A DNA stretch of 48,890 bases, from assembly GCA_030038095.1 (NCBI GenBank), contig JASHPK010000044.1, positions 1 through 48,890 on the forward strand, written 5' to 3'. Origin of the DNA: Thermoplasmata archaeon (GTDB lineage: Archaea; Thermoplasmatota; Thermoplasmata; Lutacidiplasmatales; UBA184). This document shows positions 41,697 to 48,890 of the stretch, in pieces. The notes beneath the pieces are model-generated. The model worked only from the letters and a program-made list of their open reading frames with translations. It was not told where the DNA came from and ran no database searches. Each line of letters opens with the position of its first letter. Position 1 is the stretch's first letter. The position numbers and the translations under genes are program-made.

Positions 41697-42828
41697 CACC
41701 CGACTCATCCACGCCGCGCAGCCCGTCGACCCCAGCACCGGGGCGGTCAACGCCCCGATCTACCTCTCCTCCACGTTCCGCCAGCGGGCGCCGAACCGCA
41801 ACCAGGGCTGGGTGTACGGGCGGTCGGGCAACCCGACGCGAGCGGTCCTCGAGGGCGCCCTCGCCTCGCTCGAGGGGGGCCGGACGGGGCTCGCCTTCGC
41901 CTCCGGGCTCGGGGCGCTCGCGACCCTGCTCGAGGAGTTTCCCTCGGCGAGCCGGATCGTCTCGATCGACGATCTCTACGGGGGGACGCGTCGGCTCTTC
42001 GAACACCACCGGGCCCAGTTCGGCGTGCGCATCGACTACGTGGACATGCGCGACCTCGCGGCGGTCCGGTCGGCGCTCGAGGCGCCGGCCGACCTCGTGT
42101 ACATCGAGACGCCGACCAACCCGCTGCTCAAGATCGTCGACCTGAGGGCGGTCGTCCGCCTGGGCCATCGCGCCGGCGCCCGCGTCGCGGTGGACAACAC
42201 GTTCGCGACGCCCGCGCTCCAGCGCCCGATCGAGTTCGGCGCCGACATCGTCCTCCACTCTACGACCAAGTACCTCGGGGGCCACTCCGATATCATCGGA
42301 GGCGCCCTCGTCCTCGCCGCGCGGAAGGACGGCGAGCGGTTCGCCTGGCTCCAGAACGCCGTGGGCGCGGTCCCGAGCCCCTTCGACTGCTTCCTCGTCC
42401 TCCGGGGGCTCCACACCCTCGGGATCCGGATGCGCGCGCACGGGGAGAGCGCCCGGGCGGTCGCCGAGGTCCTCGACGGCCACCCCAAGGTGGCCCGCGT
42501 CCACTTCCCCGGACTCGCGAGCCACCCCCAGCATGCGCTCGCCCACCGGCAGATGGCCGGCTACGGCGGGATGGTGTCCGTGGAGCTCGCCGGGGGACGC
42601 CGGGCGGCCCTGAAGTTCCTCGGGCGCCTCAAGGTGTTCACCCTCGCGGAGAGCCTCGGGGGCGTCGAGTCGCTCGTCGACCACCCCGCCAGCATGACCC
42701 ACGCGAGCATCCCGCGGGCCGCCCGCGAAGCGATCGGGATCTCGGACGGCCTCGTGCGGCTCTCCTGCGGGATCGAGGACCCGGCCGACCTCGCCGAGGA
42801 CGTCCGCGTCGCGCTCTCGGGGGCGTGA
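41686..42828 (+). CDS. Cystathionine gamma-lyase/synthase family enzyme
   Basis: 380 aa from GTG 41686, overlapping the previous gene. Typical Cys/Met metabolism PLP enzyme: 'YGRSGNPTR' (44-52), 'DDLYGGT' (96-101) and the PLP lysine in 'HSTTKYLGGHSD' (Lys195), with 'SLGGVESLVDHPASMTH' near the C-terminus. Together with the cystathionine beta-synthase it should convert cystathionine to cysteine, 2-oxobutyrate and ammonia. Members can also act as gamma-synthase, but the adjacent gene and the following CysRS favour cysteine production. Cysteinyl-tRNA synthetase follows after four bases. Confidence 0.92.
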   Translation: MRFNTRLIHAAQPVDPSTGAVNAPIYLSSTFRQRAPNRNQGWVYGRSGNPTRAVLEGALASLEGGRTGLAFASGLGALATLLEEFPSASRIVSIDDLYGGTRRLFEHHRAQFGVRIDYVDMRDLAAVRSALEAPADLVYIETPTNPLLKIVDLRAVVRLGHRAGARVAVDNTFATPALQRPIEFGADIVLHSTTKYLGGHSDIIGGALVLAARKDGERFAWLQNAVGAVPSPFDCFLVLRGLHTLGIRMRAHGESARAVAEVLDGHPKVARVHFPGLASHPQHALAHRQMAGYGGMVSVELAGGRRAALKFLGRLKVFTLAESLGGVESLVDHPASMTHASIPRAAREAIGISDGLVRLSCGIEDPADLAEDVRVALSGA

Positions 42829-42832
42829 TCCC

Positions 42833-44275
42833 ATGCGCCGATTCACCGTCTACGATTCGCTGACCCGCGAGGTCCGCTCGTTCGCCCCGATCGCCCCGCC
42901 CCGGGTCGGGATGTTCGTGTGCGGGCTCACCCCGTACGCGGAGGCGCACGTCGGCCACGGCCGCTTCGCGGTGGTCTTCGACGTCGTGGCCCGGGCCCTC
43001 CGGCACTGGGGCTACCGGGTCTTCTACGTCCAGAACATCACGAACCTCGACGACAAGCTGATCGCCCGGGCGGCCGAGATCGAGGAGGACCCGCTCGCCT
43101 TGGCCGACCGGTACGCCCAGTCCTGGCGGCGACTGATGACGCGTCTCGAGGTGAGCTCGGTCAACTACTACCCGTACGCCACGGACTACGTGCCCGAGAT
43201 CCTGGCCCAGGTGAGGGTCCTGATCGATCGAGGGTACGCCTACGTGGCGGAGGACGGGTCGGTCTACTATTCCGTCGCCCGGTTCCCCGAGTACGGGAAG
43301 CTCTCGGGCCAGCGGGTCGAGGCGCTGCGGCCCGGGGCCCGCGTCGAGGTGGACGAGCGCAAGCGCGCCCCGGAGGACTTCGTGATCTGGAAGGCGGCGA
43401 CCCCGGGGGAGCCGAGCTGGGAGAGCCCGTGGGGGCCGGGGCGTCCGGGCTGGCACATCGAGGACACCGCGATGACGGGGCGGCTGCTCGGACCGAGGTA
43501 CGACCTCCACGGGGCCGGGCTCGACCTCATCTTCCCGCACCACGATTCGGAGATCGCGCTCGCCGAGGCGGCGAGCGGTGAAGCGCCGTTCGTGAACTAC
43601 TGGATGCACAACGGCCTCCTCACGATGGGGGGCGAGAAGATGTCGAAGTCGATCGGGAACGTCTCGTCGCTCGAGGACGCGATCGACCGTTACGGGCCGA
43701 TGGTGCTCCGGTTCTACTACCTCAACGCGCACTACCGGAGCCCGCTCGAGTTCGACCCGCCCCGGACGCTCGACGAGGCGAAGGAGGCGTACGCGCGACT
43801 CGCGCTCCCCGCGGATCGGATCGCGGAGGCGCTCGACCGACGCGCCGAGGACGCCGCCGGGGCCGACCTGCCCGATACCCTCGCCGACGCCGCCGAGGCG
43901 CTCGAGGAGACCCTCGACGCGACCCTCGCGAACGACTTCAACTCCCGGGAGGTGATCGCGCTCCTCTTCGGCTGGACCCGACGGATGACCGAGGATCTTC
44001 CCCGGCTCGACGCCTACTCGAGCGACGCGCTCGAGGAGCTCGCCGGACCGTACCGCTGGGCCGAGGAGGTCCTCGGCCTGTTCGTCCGTCGGCCCGAGGG
44101 CCGCGGCGGCGCCTGGGCGAACCTCGTTCCGGTGCTCCTCGAGGCCCGAGCCCGGGCGCGCGCCCGCGGCGACTTCGCGGAGGCGGACCGCATCCGGGAC
44201 GAGCTCCGGGGAAGGGGCATCCGGCTCGAGGACGACGCCTCGGGGACGCGCTGGGAGTTCACCGGACCGGAGTGA
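42833..44275 (+). CDS. cysS: Cysteinyl-tRNA synthetase
   Basis: 480 aa class I synthetase. The HIGH-type motif is HVGH (39-42) and KMSKS is at 269-273. Cys30 and His236/Glu240 of 'FPHHDSE' are zinc ligands expected from E. coli CysRS, but the second cysteine ligand is replaced by Asp211 in 'WHIEDTAM'. The C-terminal anticodon-binding helices end with 'ADRIRDELRGRGIRLED', as usual. The gene closes a cysteine synthesis operon, so cysteine production and its charging to tRNA appear to be co-regulated. Confidence 0.96.
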   Translation: MRRFTVYDSLTREVRSFAPIAPPRVGMFVCGLTPYAEAHVGHGRFAVVFDVVARALRHWGYRVFYVQNITNLDDKLIARAAEIEEDPLALADRYAQSWRRLMTRLEVSSVNYYPYATDYVPEILAQVRVLIDRGYAYVAEDGSVYYSVARFPEYGKLSGQRVEALRPGARVEVDERKRAPEDFVIWKAATPGEPSWESPWGPGRPGWHIEDTAMTGRLLGPRYDLHGAGLDLIFPHHDSEIALAEAASGEAPFVNYWMHNGLLTMGGEKMSKSIGNVSSLEDAIDRYGPMVLRFYYLNAHYRSPLEFDPPRTLDEAKEAYARLALPADRIAEALDRRAEDAAGADLPDTLADAAEALEETLDATLANDFNSREVIALLFGWTRRMTEDLPRLDAYSSDALEELAGPYRWAEEVLGLFVRRPEGRGGAWANLVPVLLEARARARARGDFAEADRIRDELRGRGIRLEDDASGTRWEFTGPE

Positions 44276-44281
44276 CTCGGG

Positions 44282-45316
44282 ATGCGCGGGTTCGGCTTCC
44301 GCGAGCACGGCGGCCTCGATCGGCTCGAGTTCGTCGAGGTGCCGGACCCGGTGCCGGGACCGGGGGAGGTACGGGTCCGCATCCGCGCGGCGGCGTTCAA
44401 CCGGCTCGACCGGTTCACCCTCGAAGGGATCCCGGGGCTCACGGTCGAGAGGCCGCACGTCCTCGGCTCGGACGGGGCCGGAGAGGTGGACTCCTTCGGC
44501 GAGGGGGTGCGTGGCCTCCGAAAGGGCGAGAAGGTCCTCCTCAATCCGGCGATCTGGGACGGCACGTGCGAGGCGTGCCGCGCGGGCGACGAGGCCCTCT
44601 GCCGGAATTTCCGGATCCTCGGGGAGCACACGCAGGGGTCCGCCACCGAGTTCGCGGTCCTTCCGCGCCGGAACATCCACCCCCTCCCCGCGCGCCTATC
44701 CTTTGCCGAGGGGGCCGCCGCTCCGCTGGTGTTCGAGACCGCCTGGCGCGCCCTCGTCTCGGTCGGCGGGGTCGCGCCGGGCCAGCGGGTCGCCATCGTC
44801 GGCTCGGGCGGGGGGGTCGCGACCGCCGCGGTCCAGGTCGCGAAGCTGCTCGGTGCGGAGGTCGCCGTCGCCTCGCGGTCCCGGTCGAAGGCGGAGCGGG
44901 CGCTCGGGCTCGGGGCCGACGCCGCGCTCGAGTTCAGCGAGGAGACCCCGCTCGACCGCGTCCTCTGGCAATGGAGCGGGAAGCGAGGGGTCGACGTGAT
45001 CCTCGACTCGGTGGGAACCCCGACCGTCCCCCGCTCGATGCGCGCGCTCGCCCGCTCGGGCCGCCTGGTCGTGATCGGCGCGACGGCGGGGGCGATCGTC
45101 GAGCTCGACCTGAGGCTGGTCTTCTGGCGCCAGGCCTCCCTGCGCGGCAGCACGATGGCGAACGCGAGGGAGTTCGACGCCGTGCTCGCCCACCTGGCGG
45201 CCGGCCGCCTGCGACCGGTCATCGATTCCCAGTTCCCCTTCGAACGTGGGACGGACGCGTTCCGCCGGTTCGATGCCCCCGATCAGTTCGGGAAGATCGT
45301 CCTCGACGCTCCCTGA
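44282..45316 (+). CDS. Zinc-type alcohol dehydrogenase/quinone oxidoreductase family (MDR)
   Basis: 344 aa medium-chain dehydrogenase/reductase. The catalytic domain has 'GSDGAGEVDSFGEGV', 'GEKVLLNP' and 'CEACRAGDEALC', three of the four structural-zinc cysteines; the first position is an Asp. The NAD(P) Rossmann motif is 'VGSGGGVATAAVQVAKLLGA'. The histidine or cysteine of the catalytic zinc site is not clear, so quinone-reductase-like activity is possible. It starts seven bases after cysS and may share its transcript, but no metabolic link to cysteine is evident. Confidence 0.85.
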   Translation: MRGFGFREHGGLDRLEFVEVPDPVPGPGEVRVRIRAAAFNRLDRFTLEGIPGLTVERPHVLGSDGAGEVDSFGEGVRGLRKGEKVLLNPAIWDGTCEACRAGDEALCRNFRILGEHTQGSATEFAVLPRRNIHPLPARLSFAEGAAAPLVFETAWRALVSVGGVAPGQRVAIVGSGGGVATAAVQVAKLLGAEVAVASRSRSKAERALGLGADAALEFSEETPLDRVLWQWSGKRGVDVILDSVGTPTVPRSMRALARSGRLVVIGATAGAIVELDLRLVFWRQASLRGSTMANAREFDAVLAHLAAGRLRPVIDSQFPFERGTDAFRRFDAPDQFGKIVLDAP

Positions 45317-45379
45317 GCCCGAGCGCGCTCGATCCGGGGGGCCGATTTTCCCGTCAGCGACCGCCGAAGCGCAAGAGCA

Positions 45380-45390
45380 TTTTTAAATAC
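45380..45390 (+). promoter_or_regulatory. Strong TATA box for the final surface protein
   Basis: TTTTTAAATAC, the strongest AT-rich promoter element in the window, is centred 28 bases before GTG 45414. Confidence 0.7.
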
Positions 45391-45413
45391 AGGAACCCGG
45401 CCTTTCTTCGGTC

Positions 45414-48400
45414 GTGAACCGTTTTCTCGGCCACCCTCCGCCGACCGGAGGAACGGAGCGTGCCGTCGACCGACCGATCCGAGGAGCCTTTGCGGCCCTC
45501 GTGGTGATCCTTGTCGTTCTGGGCAGCGGGTCGTTCTGGGCCCTCGCGTCGGGCGGCCCCGGGGCCCCGTCGGCGGGCCCGTCCGCCCCCCTCGCGACCG
45601 AGGCCCTGCCCCCCACGCACGGCGACCTCGTCGTCCTGCCGGGGGAGACCTACACGATCCAGCCCACCGCGACCAGCCACACCTACTACCAGGGTGGCAA
45701 CATCACGGTCGATGCGGGGGGAACGCTCAACGTCGTCAACGTCTCGCTGACCTTCGTCGAGTTCGTGGCCAGCGCCGGCACGGCCTACAGCCGCCTCTCG
45801 CACATCTACCACTTCAACGACGCCGGTAACCTCACCTTCCACAACGCGACCCTCACCACCGACGTGGGGATCCTCAACGCCTACGCGAAGCTGACGCTCT
45901 CCGTCACCGGGAATCTGACCGTGGCGAACTCGACGTTCGCCTTCCCCGGCTGGGTCGACGTGAGCGGGACGACCTCGCTCGCGGTGTTCAACAACTCGGT
46001 CGTGCGGAGCAACGGCGACGTCCTGAACATCACGGAGCCGGGGGACATCCAGGCGGACACCTCCTACGCGCCGATCCTCGACGCGTCGGCGGGAGCGCAC
46101 GTCGACTTCTTCAACAGCGCCTACCGCAACGTGTACGCGAACGACTTCCTCGTCAACGGGGTCCCGACGCCGGCGCCCCTCTATACGACGAAGCACTTCG
46201 CGATCACGCCGGGTCTCCAGTGGTACAACCTGACGGATCTCACCACCCAGAACGACTCGGCGAACCTCACCCGGGACTGGGCGTATCCGGCCGGGATCTC
46301 GGGGGCCACGGTGAACGTGCTCTACAACAACAAGGTCAACCTCTCTTCGAGCGCGACCGCGTACGTCGCGCTCGACGGCAAGAACTACTCGTTCGGCCAG
46401 ATCGACTTCGGTCCGGGCCCCCTCGCCGGGGCGCTCGCCATCGGGAACGCCTCCTCGGCCTTCGTCTCGGCGCTGAACAGCGCCGGGCTCCTGAACTACC
46501 TCAACTGGACCGGGGCCTTCAACGCGGGACCTCTCAAGATCGAGATCTCCTTCCGGAACGTCTCGGGAGGCGCCAGCATCAACATCACCGAGGCGTGGCT
46601 GACGCTCCTACCGAACCTGTCGTTCAACCTGCTCGCGACCGGGGCCGGCACCACGCTCACCGTCGTGAACTCGAGGTTCGACCTCACGTGGAACAACCTC
46701 CCGTCGGGAACGTTCAGCCTGTTGAGCCCCTACCCGTGGCTGTCGAACAAGCTCGTCCTCACGGACGGAGCCACGGCCTACCTCGCGAACCTCACCGCGG
46801 TGAGCACGATCCCGAGCGTCTTCAGCGCCTCCGTCGTGCTCCCGGACGCGACGAGCCAGGCCTACTTCTATCGCTGGGCGCAGTTCAACATCACCGGACG
46901 CGGCGGCGCCCTCCCGATCGTCGGCGCCCAGGCGACCGCCTACTACGCCTACAACAAGAACCAGTCGAACAACGCGACCGCGAACGCCCTCAACGACCTC
47001 GCGGTGGCGAATCCGGCGATGTGGAAGTACGTGGAGTACTGGGACGGCTCCCACGGGCTACCGGGCTACGGGATGACCGGTCGGACGGGGAAGGCGAACC
47101 TGCTCCTCGCGGTCGGGAACCTCACCGGGCCGACGCTCCCGGACGGCTACTTCCTCGGCGGCTACCACGTCGGGGTCACGATCCCGATCGCTGGGCCGAA
47201 CACCGAGTGGTTCAACTGGTCGCTCCAGCCGTATCCCGGCGGGGTCGCGAACGGCACGCCGAATTACGGGGGCCCGGACCACGGCCCGAACGTCACCTTC
47301 GACGCGTACTTCTCGAGCCTCACGGTCGGGACGATCGTCGTCACCCAGAACGGGACGCAGGTGAGCACGATCGCGCCGGCCCGCCTCCTCGGGATCGACG
47401 TGCCCCTCACCAACACCGGGACGGCCGAGATCTACAACCTCTCGGGGACGCTCTACTACGGGAACACGGTCAACGGGACGCCGGTCGGGACCGTGCCGTT
47501 CCACAACGTCACCCTGATCCCGGGCGCGACGTCCTGGATGAACTTCACGTGGTACGTCACCTCCGCCATCACCGGGATCTACGGCAGCCCGAACCAGCTC
47601 TTCGCGACGAACATCAGCTACAACCTGGGGATCCCCACGCTCGGGGGCGGCTTCCTCACCCCGTCGACCCGGATCGACGTCTCGCCGTACTACGGATCGC
47701 TCTCGGTGTCGAGCGTCACCCTCGAGGCGAACGGCGCGGCGCTCCCCGGGAACACGGTGCGGATCGGCCAGACCCTCGACATGAAGGTGGTGCTGAACTA
47801 CAGCGGCACCTACACGCTCCCCGGCTACTCCGCGGAGCTCTACTACAACCCGCCGAACGTCACGAGCCTTCCGCTCCTCGAGAAGAACGTGACCGGGCTC
47901 CACCTCAACAACACCGGCCAGCAGACGACGGTCTGGCTCAACTGGACCGTGGTCGACACGGTCGTCGGCCTCGAGAAGAAGGCGTTCCTGCACAACTTCA
48001 CCCTCTCGTTCGGGTGGGACTACTTCGTCGACAACTTCGGAATCCAGGTGCTCGTGGTCAATGACACGGGCGCGATCGCCCCCACGATGATCGCGCCGTC
48101 CGAGGTCGTGATCACGTACATGTCGCTCCCGCCGTCGACCCTGTCGCTCTCCCAGAGCTACGCGAGCGCGGCGGGGGTCCGGTACAACGGTTCGCAGGAG
48201 GCCCTGATCGAGCTGTACGCGGTCCCCTACGGCCAGACGGGCGGGGGATACCTCATCGCGACCACCGACACCTACTCGGGGAACTTCTCGTTCGCCTGGA
48301 TCTCGCTCTCGGGGGTCCTGAGCGCGGGCTCGAAGTACTCGCTCTCCCTCGAGGCGACCTACAACGGCGTGACGGCCTACTACAACCTCACCGGGCCGTT

Positions 48401-48890
48401 CTCCGTCCCGAGCTCGTCCTCGTCGCCGGGCTTCTTCTTCCAGACGTTCCTCGGGCTCCCGCTCTGGATGTGGCTCGCGATCGTCGGCGCCGTCATCGTC
48501 GCGATCGTCCTCGTGCTCTTCGTCTCGCGCCGCCAGGCGGCGGGCAAGCTCGTCGAGTGCGGCGAGTGCGGGAACCTGATCCCCGAGGACGCCACGGTCT
48601 GCCCGAAGTGCGGCGCCGAATTCGAGTCGGACCTCATCCGGTGCAGCCGGTGCGCGTCGACGATCCCCGCGAACTCGCAGTACTGTCCGGAGTGCGCGGC
48701 CCAGCTCCTCGGTAAGCCCGGGGAGGGCGAGGCCGATCCGGAACGCCAGGGCTACGCCGACTTCACCGAGCGCTACCGCGCCGAGGCGAAGAAGGAGCTC
48801 GGCGAGAACTACAACGAGGGCTCGTTCTGGGACTGGTGGAAGCGCCAGCCGACGTACACCTCGTTCAGCCAGTGGAAGCTCCAGCAGGGC
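45414..48890 (+). CDS. Large surface protein with C-terminal membrane helix and cytoplasmic double zinc ribbon (partial)
   Basis: The open frame runs from GTG 45414 to the window edge (1159 codons) with no stop. A signal or anchor helix ('AALVVILVVLGSGSFWALA') is followed by about 950 residues of beta-rich extracellular sequence with very many N-x-S/T sequons. A membrane helix ('LWMWLAIVGAVIVAIVLVLFV') lies at about 1017-1040, followed by RR. The cytoplasmic part has two zinc ribbons: 'CGECGNLIPEDATVCPKCG' and 'CSRCASTIPANSQYCPEC'. The end is rich in aromatic and charged residues ('FWDWWKRQPTYTSFSQW'). The true length is unknown. Confidence 0.85.
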   Translation, partial: MNRFLGHPPPTGGTERAVDRPIRGAFAALVVILVVLGSGSFWALASGGPGAPSAGPSAPLATEALPPTHGDLVVLPGETYTIQPTATSHTYYQGGNITVDAGGTLNVVNVSLTFVEFVASAGTAYSRLSHIYHFNDAGNLTFHNATLTTDVGILNAYAKLTLSVTGNLTVANSTFAFPGWVDVSGTTSLAVFNNSVVRSNGDVLNITEPGDIQADTSYAPILDASAGAHVDFFNSAYRNVYANDFLVNGVPTPAPLYTTKHFAITPGLQWYNLTDLTTQNDSANLTRDWAYPAGISGATVNVLYNNKVNLSSSATAYVALDGKNYSFGQIDFGPGPLAGALAIGNASSAFVSALNSAGLLNYLNWTGAFNAGPLKIEISFRNVSGGASINITEAWLTLLPNLSFNLLATGAGTTLTVVNSRFDLTWNNLPSGTFSLLSPYPWLSNKLVLTDGATAYLANLTAVSTIPSVFSASVVLPDATSQAYFYRWAQFNITGRGGALPIVGAQATAYYAYNKNQSNNATANALNDLAVANPAMWKYVEYWDGSHGLPGYGMTGRTGKANLLLAVGNLTGPTLPDGYFLGGYHVGVTIPIAGPNTEWFNWSLQPYPGGVANGTPNYGGPDHGPNVTFDAYFSSLTVGTIVVTQNGTQVSTIAPARLLGIDVPLTNTGTAEIYNLSGTLYYGNTVNGTPVGTVPFHNVTLIPGATSWMNFTWYVTSAITGIYGSPNQLFATNISYNLGIPTLGGGFLTPSTRIDVSPYYGSLSVSSVTLEANGAALPGNTVRIGQTLDMKVVLNYSGTYTLPGYSAELYYNPPNVTSLPLLEKNVTGLHLNNTGQQTTVWLNWTVVDTVVGLEKKAFLHNFTLSFGWDYFVDNFGIQVLVVNDTGAIAPTMIAPSEVVITYMSLPPSTLSLSQSYASAAGVRYNGSQEALIELYAVPYGQTGGGYLIATTDTYSGNFSFAWISLSGVLSAGSKYSLSLEATYNGVTAYYNLTGPFSVPSSSSSPGFFFQTFLGLPLWMWLAIVGAVIVAIVLVLFVSRRQAAGKLVECGECGNLIPEDATVCPKCGAEFESDLIRCSRCASTIPANSQYCPECAAQLLGKPGEGEADPERQGYADFTERYRAEAKKELGENYNEGSFWDWWKRQPTYTSFSQWKLQQG

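Noticed and set aside
42638-44680. 680-codon minus-strand frame opposite CysRS
   Set aside because: Charge-rich shadow frame with no recognisable domain, fully covered by the CysRS gene.
46220-48064. 614-codon plus-strand frame inside the final surface protein region
   Set aside because: A different frame of the same DNA; the surface protein frame has a signal helix, sequons, a membrane helix and zinc ribbons.

Overview
This window is about 49 kb of GC-rich DNA from an archaeon. Peptide release factor aRF1, replication factor C small subunit, Kae1, archaeosine transglycosylase with a C-terminal extension, TYW1, a geranylgeranyl reductase-like flavoprotein, archaeal Sec61-beta and many TATA boxes about 26 nt before start codons all point to Archaea. 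The tricorn-factor-F1-like peptidase, many large surface proteins and two ABC-2 exporters would fit a high-GC Thermoplasmatota lineage. That lineage is inference; the domain assignment is firm.

Layout. 1-13.2 kb is an envelope region: a 51-aa membrane peptide, a Fes-type esterase broken by one frameshift, a membrane-spanning protein with a cytoplasmic winged-helix-like tail, a methyltransferase, a secreted protein, an ABC-2 exporter, a small anchored protein, and a 1.1-kaa protein with 14 propeller repeats and Ig-like domains. It contains most of the long non-coding gaps. 13.5-16.3 kb holds tRNA-Arg(CCU), a regulator and another anchored surface protein. 16.3-25 kb is housekeeping: aRF1, thioredoxin, RfcS-MoaC-MoaB, peptidases, Sec61-beta and TYW1. 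25-32.7 kb has an MFS carrier, a second ABC-2 exporter, a copper module (YHS peptide plus CopA, with a divergent rhodanese) and a bactofilin-like protein with a winged-helix protein. 32.8-38.1 kb is DNA repair and tRNA modification (UDG, TgtA, Kae1) plus the flavoprotein. 38.1-40.1 kb is a BlaI-like repressor, a membrane metallopeptidase and an anchored protein. 40.3-44.3 kb is a cysteine operon: cystathionine beta-synthase, gamma-lyase and cysteinyl-tRNA synthetase. A dehydrogenase follows. The window ends inside a large surface protein with cytoplasmic zinc ribbons.

Two themes recur. First, surface proteins with an N-terminal signal or anchor and one C-terminal membrane helix often carry cytoplasmic domains (winged helix, zinc ribbon) or sit beside regulators, which suggests envelope sensing. 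Second, most genes appear to be transcribed without a leader or with a very short one. I saw no CRISPR array, insertion sequence or integrated virus.
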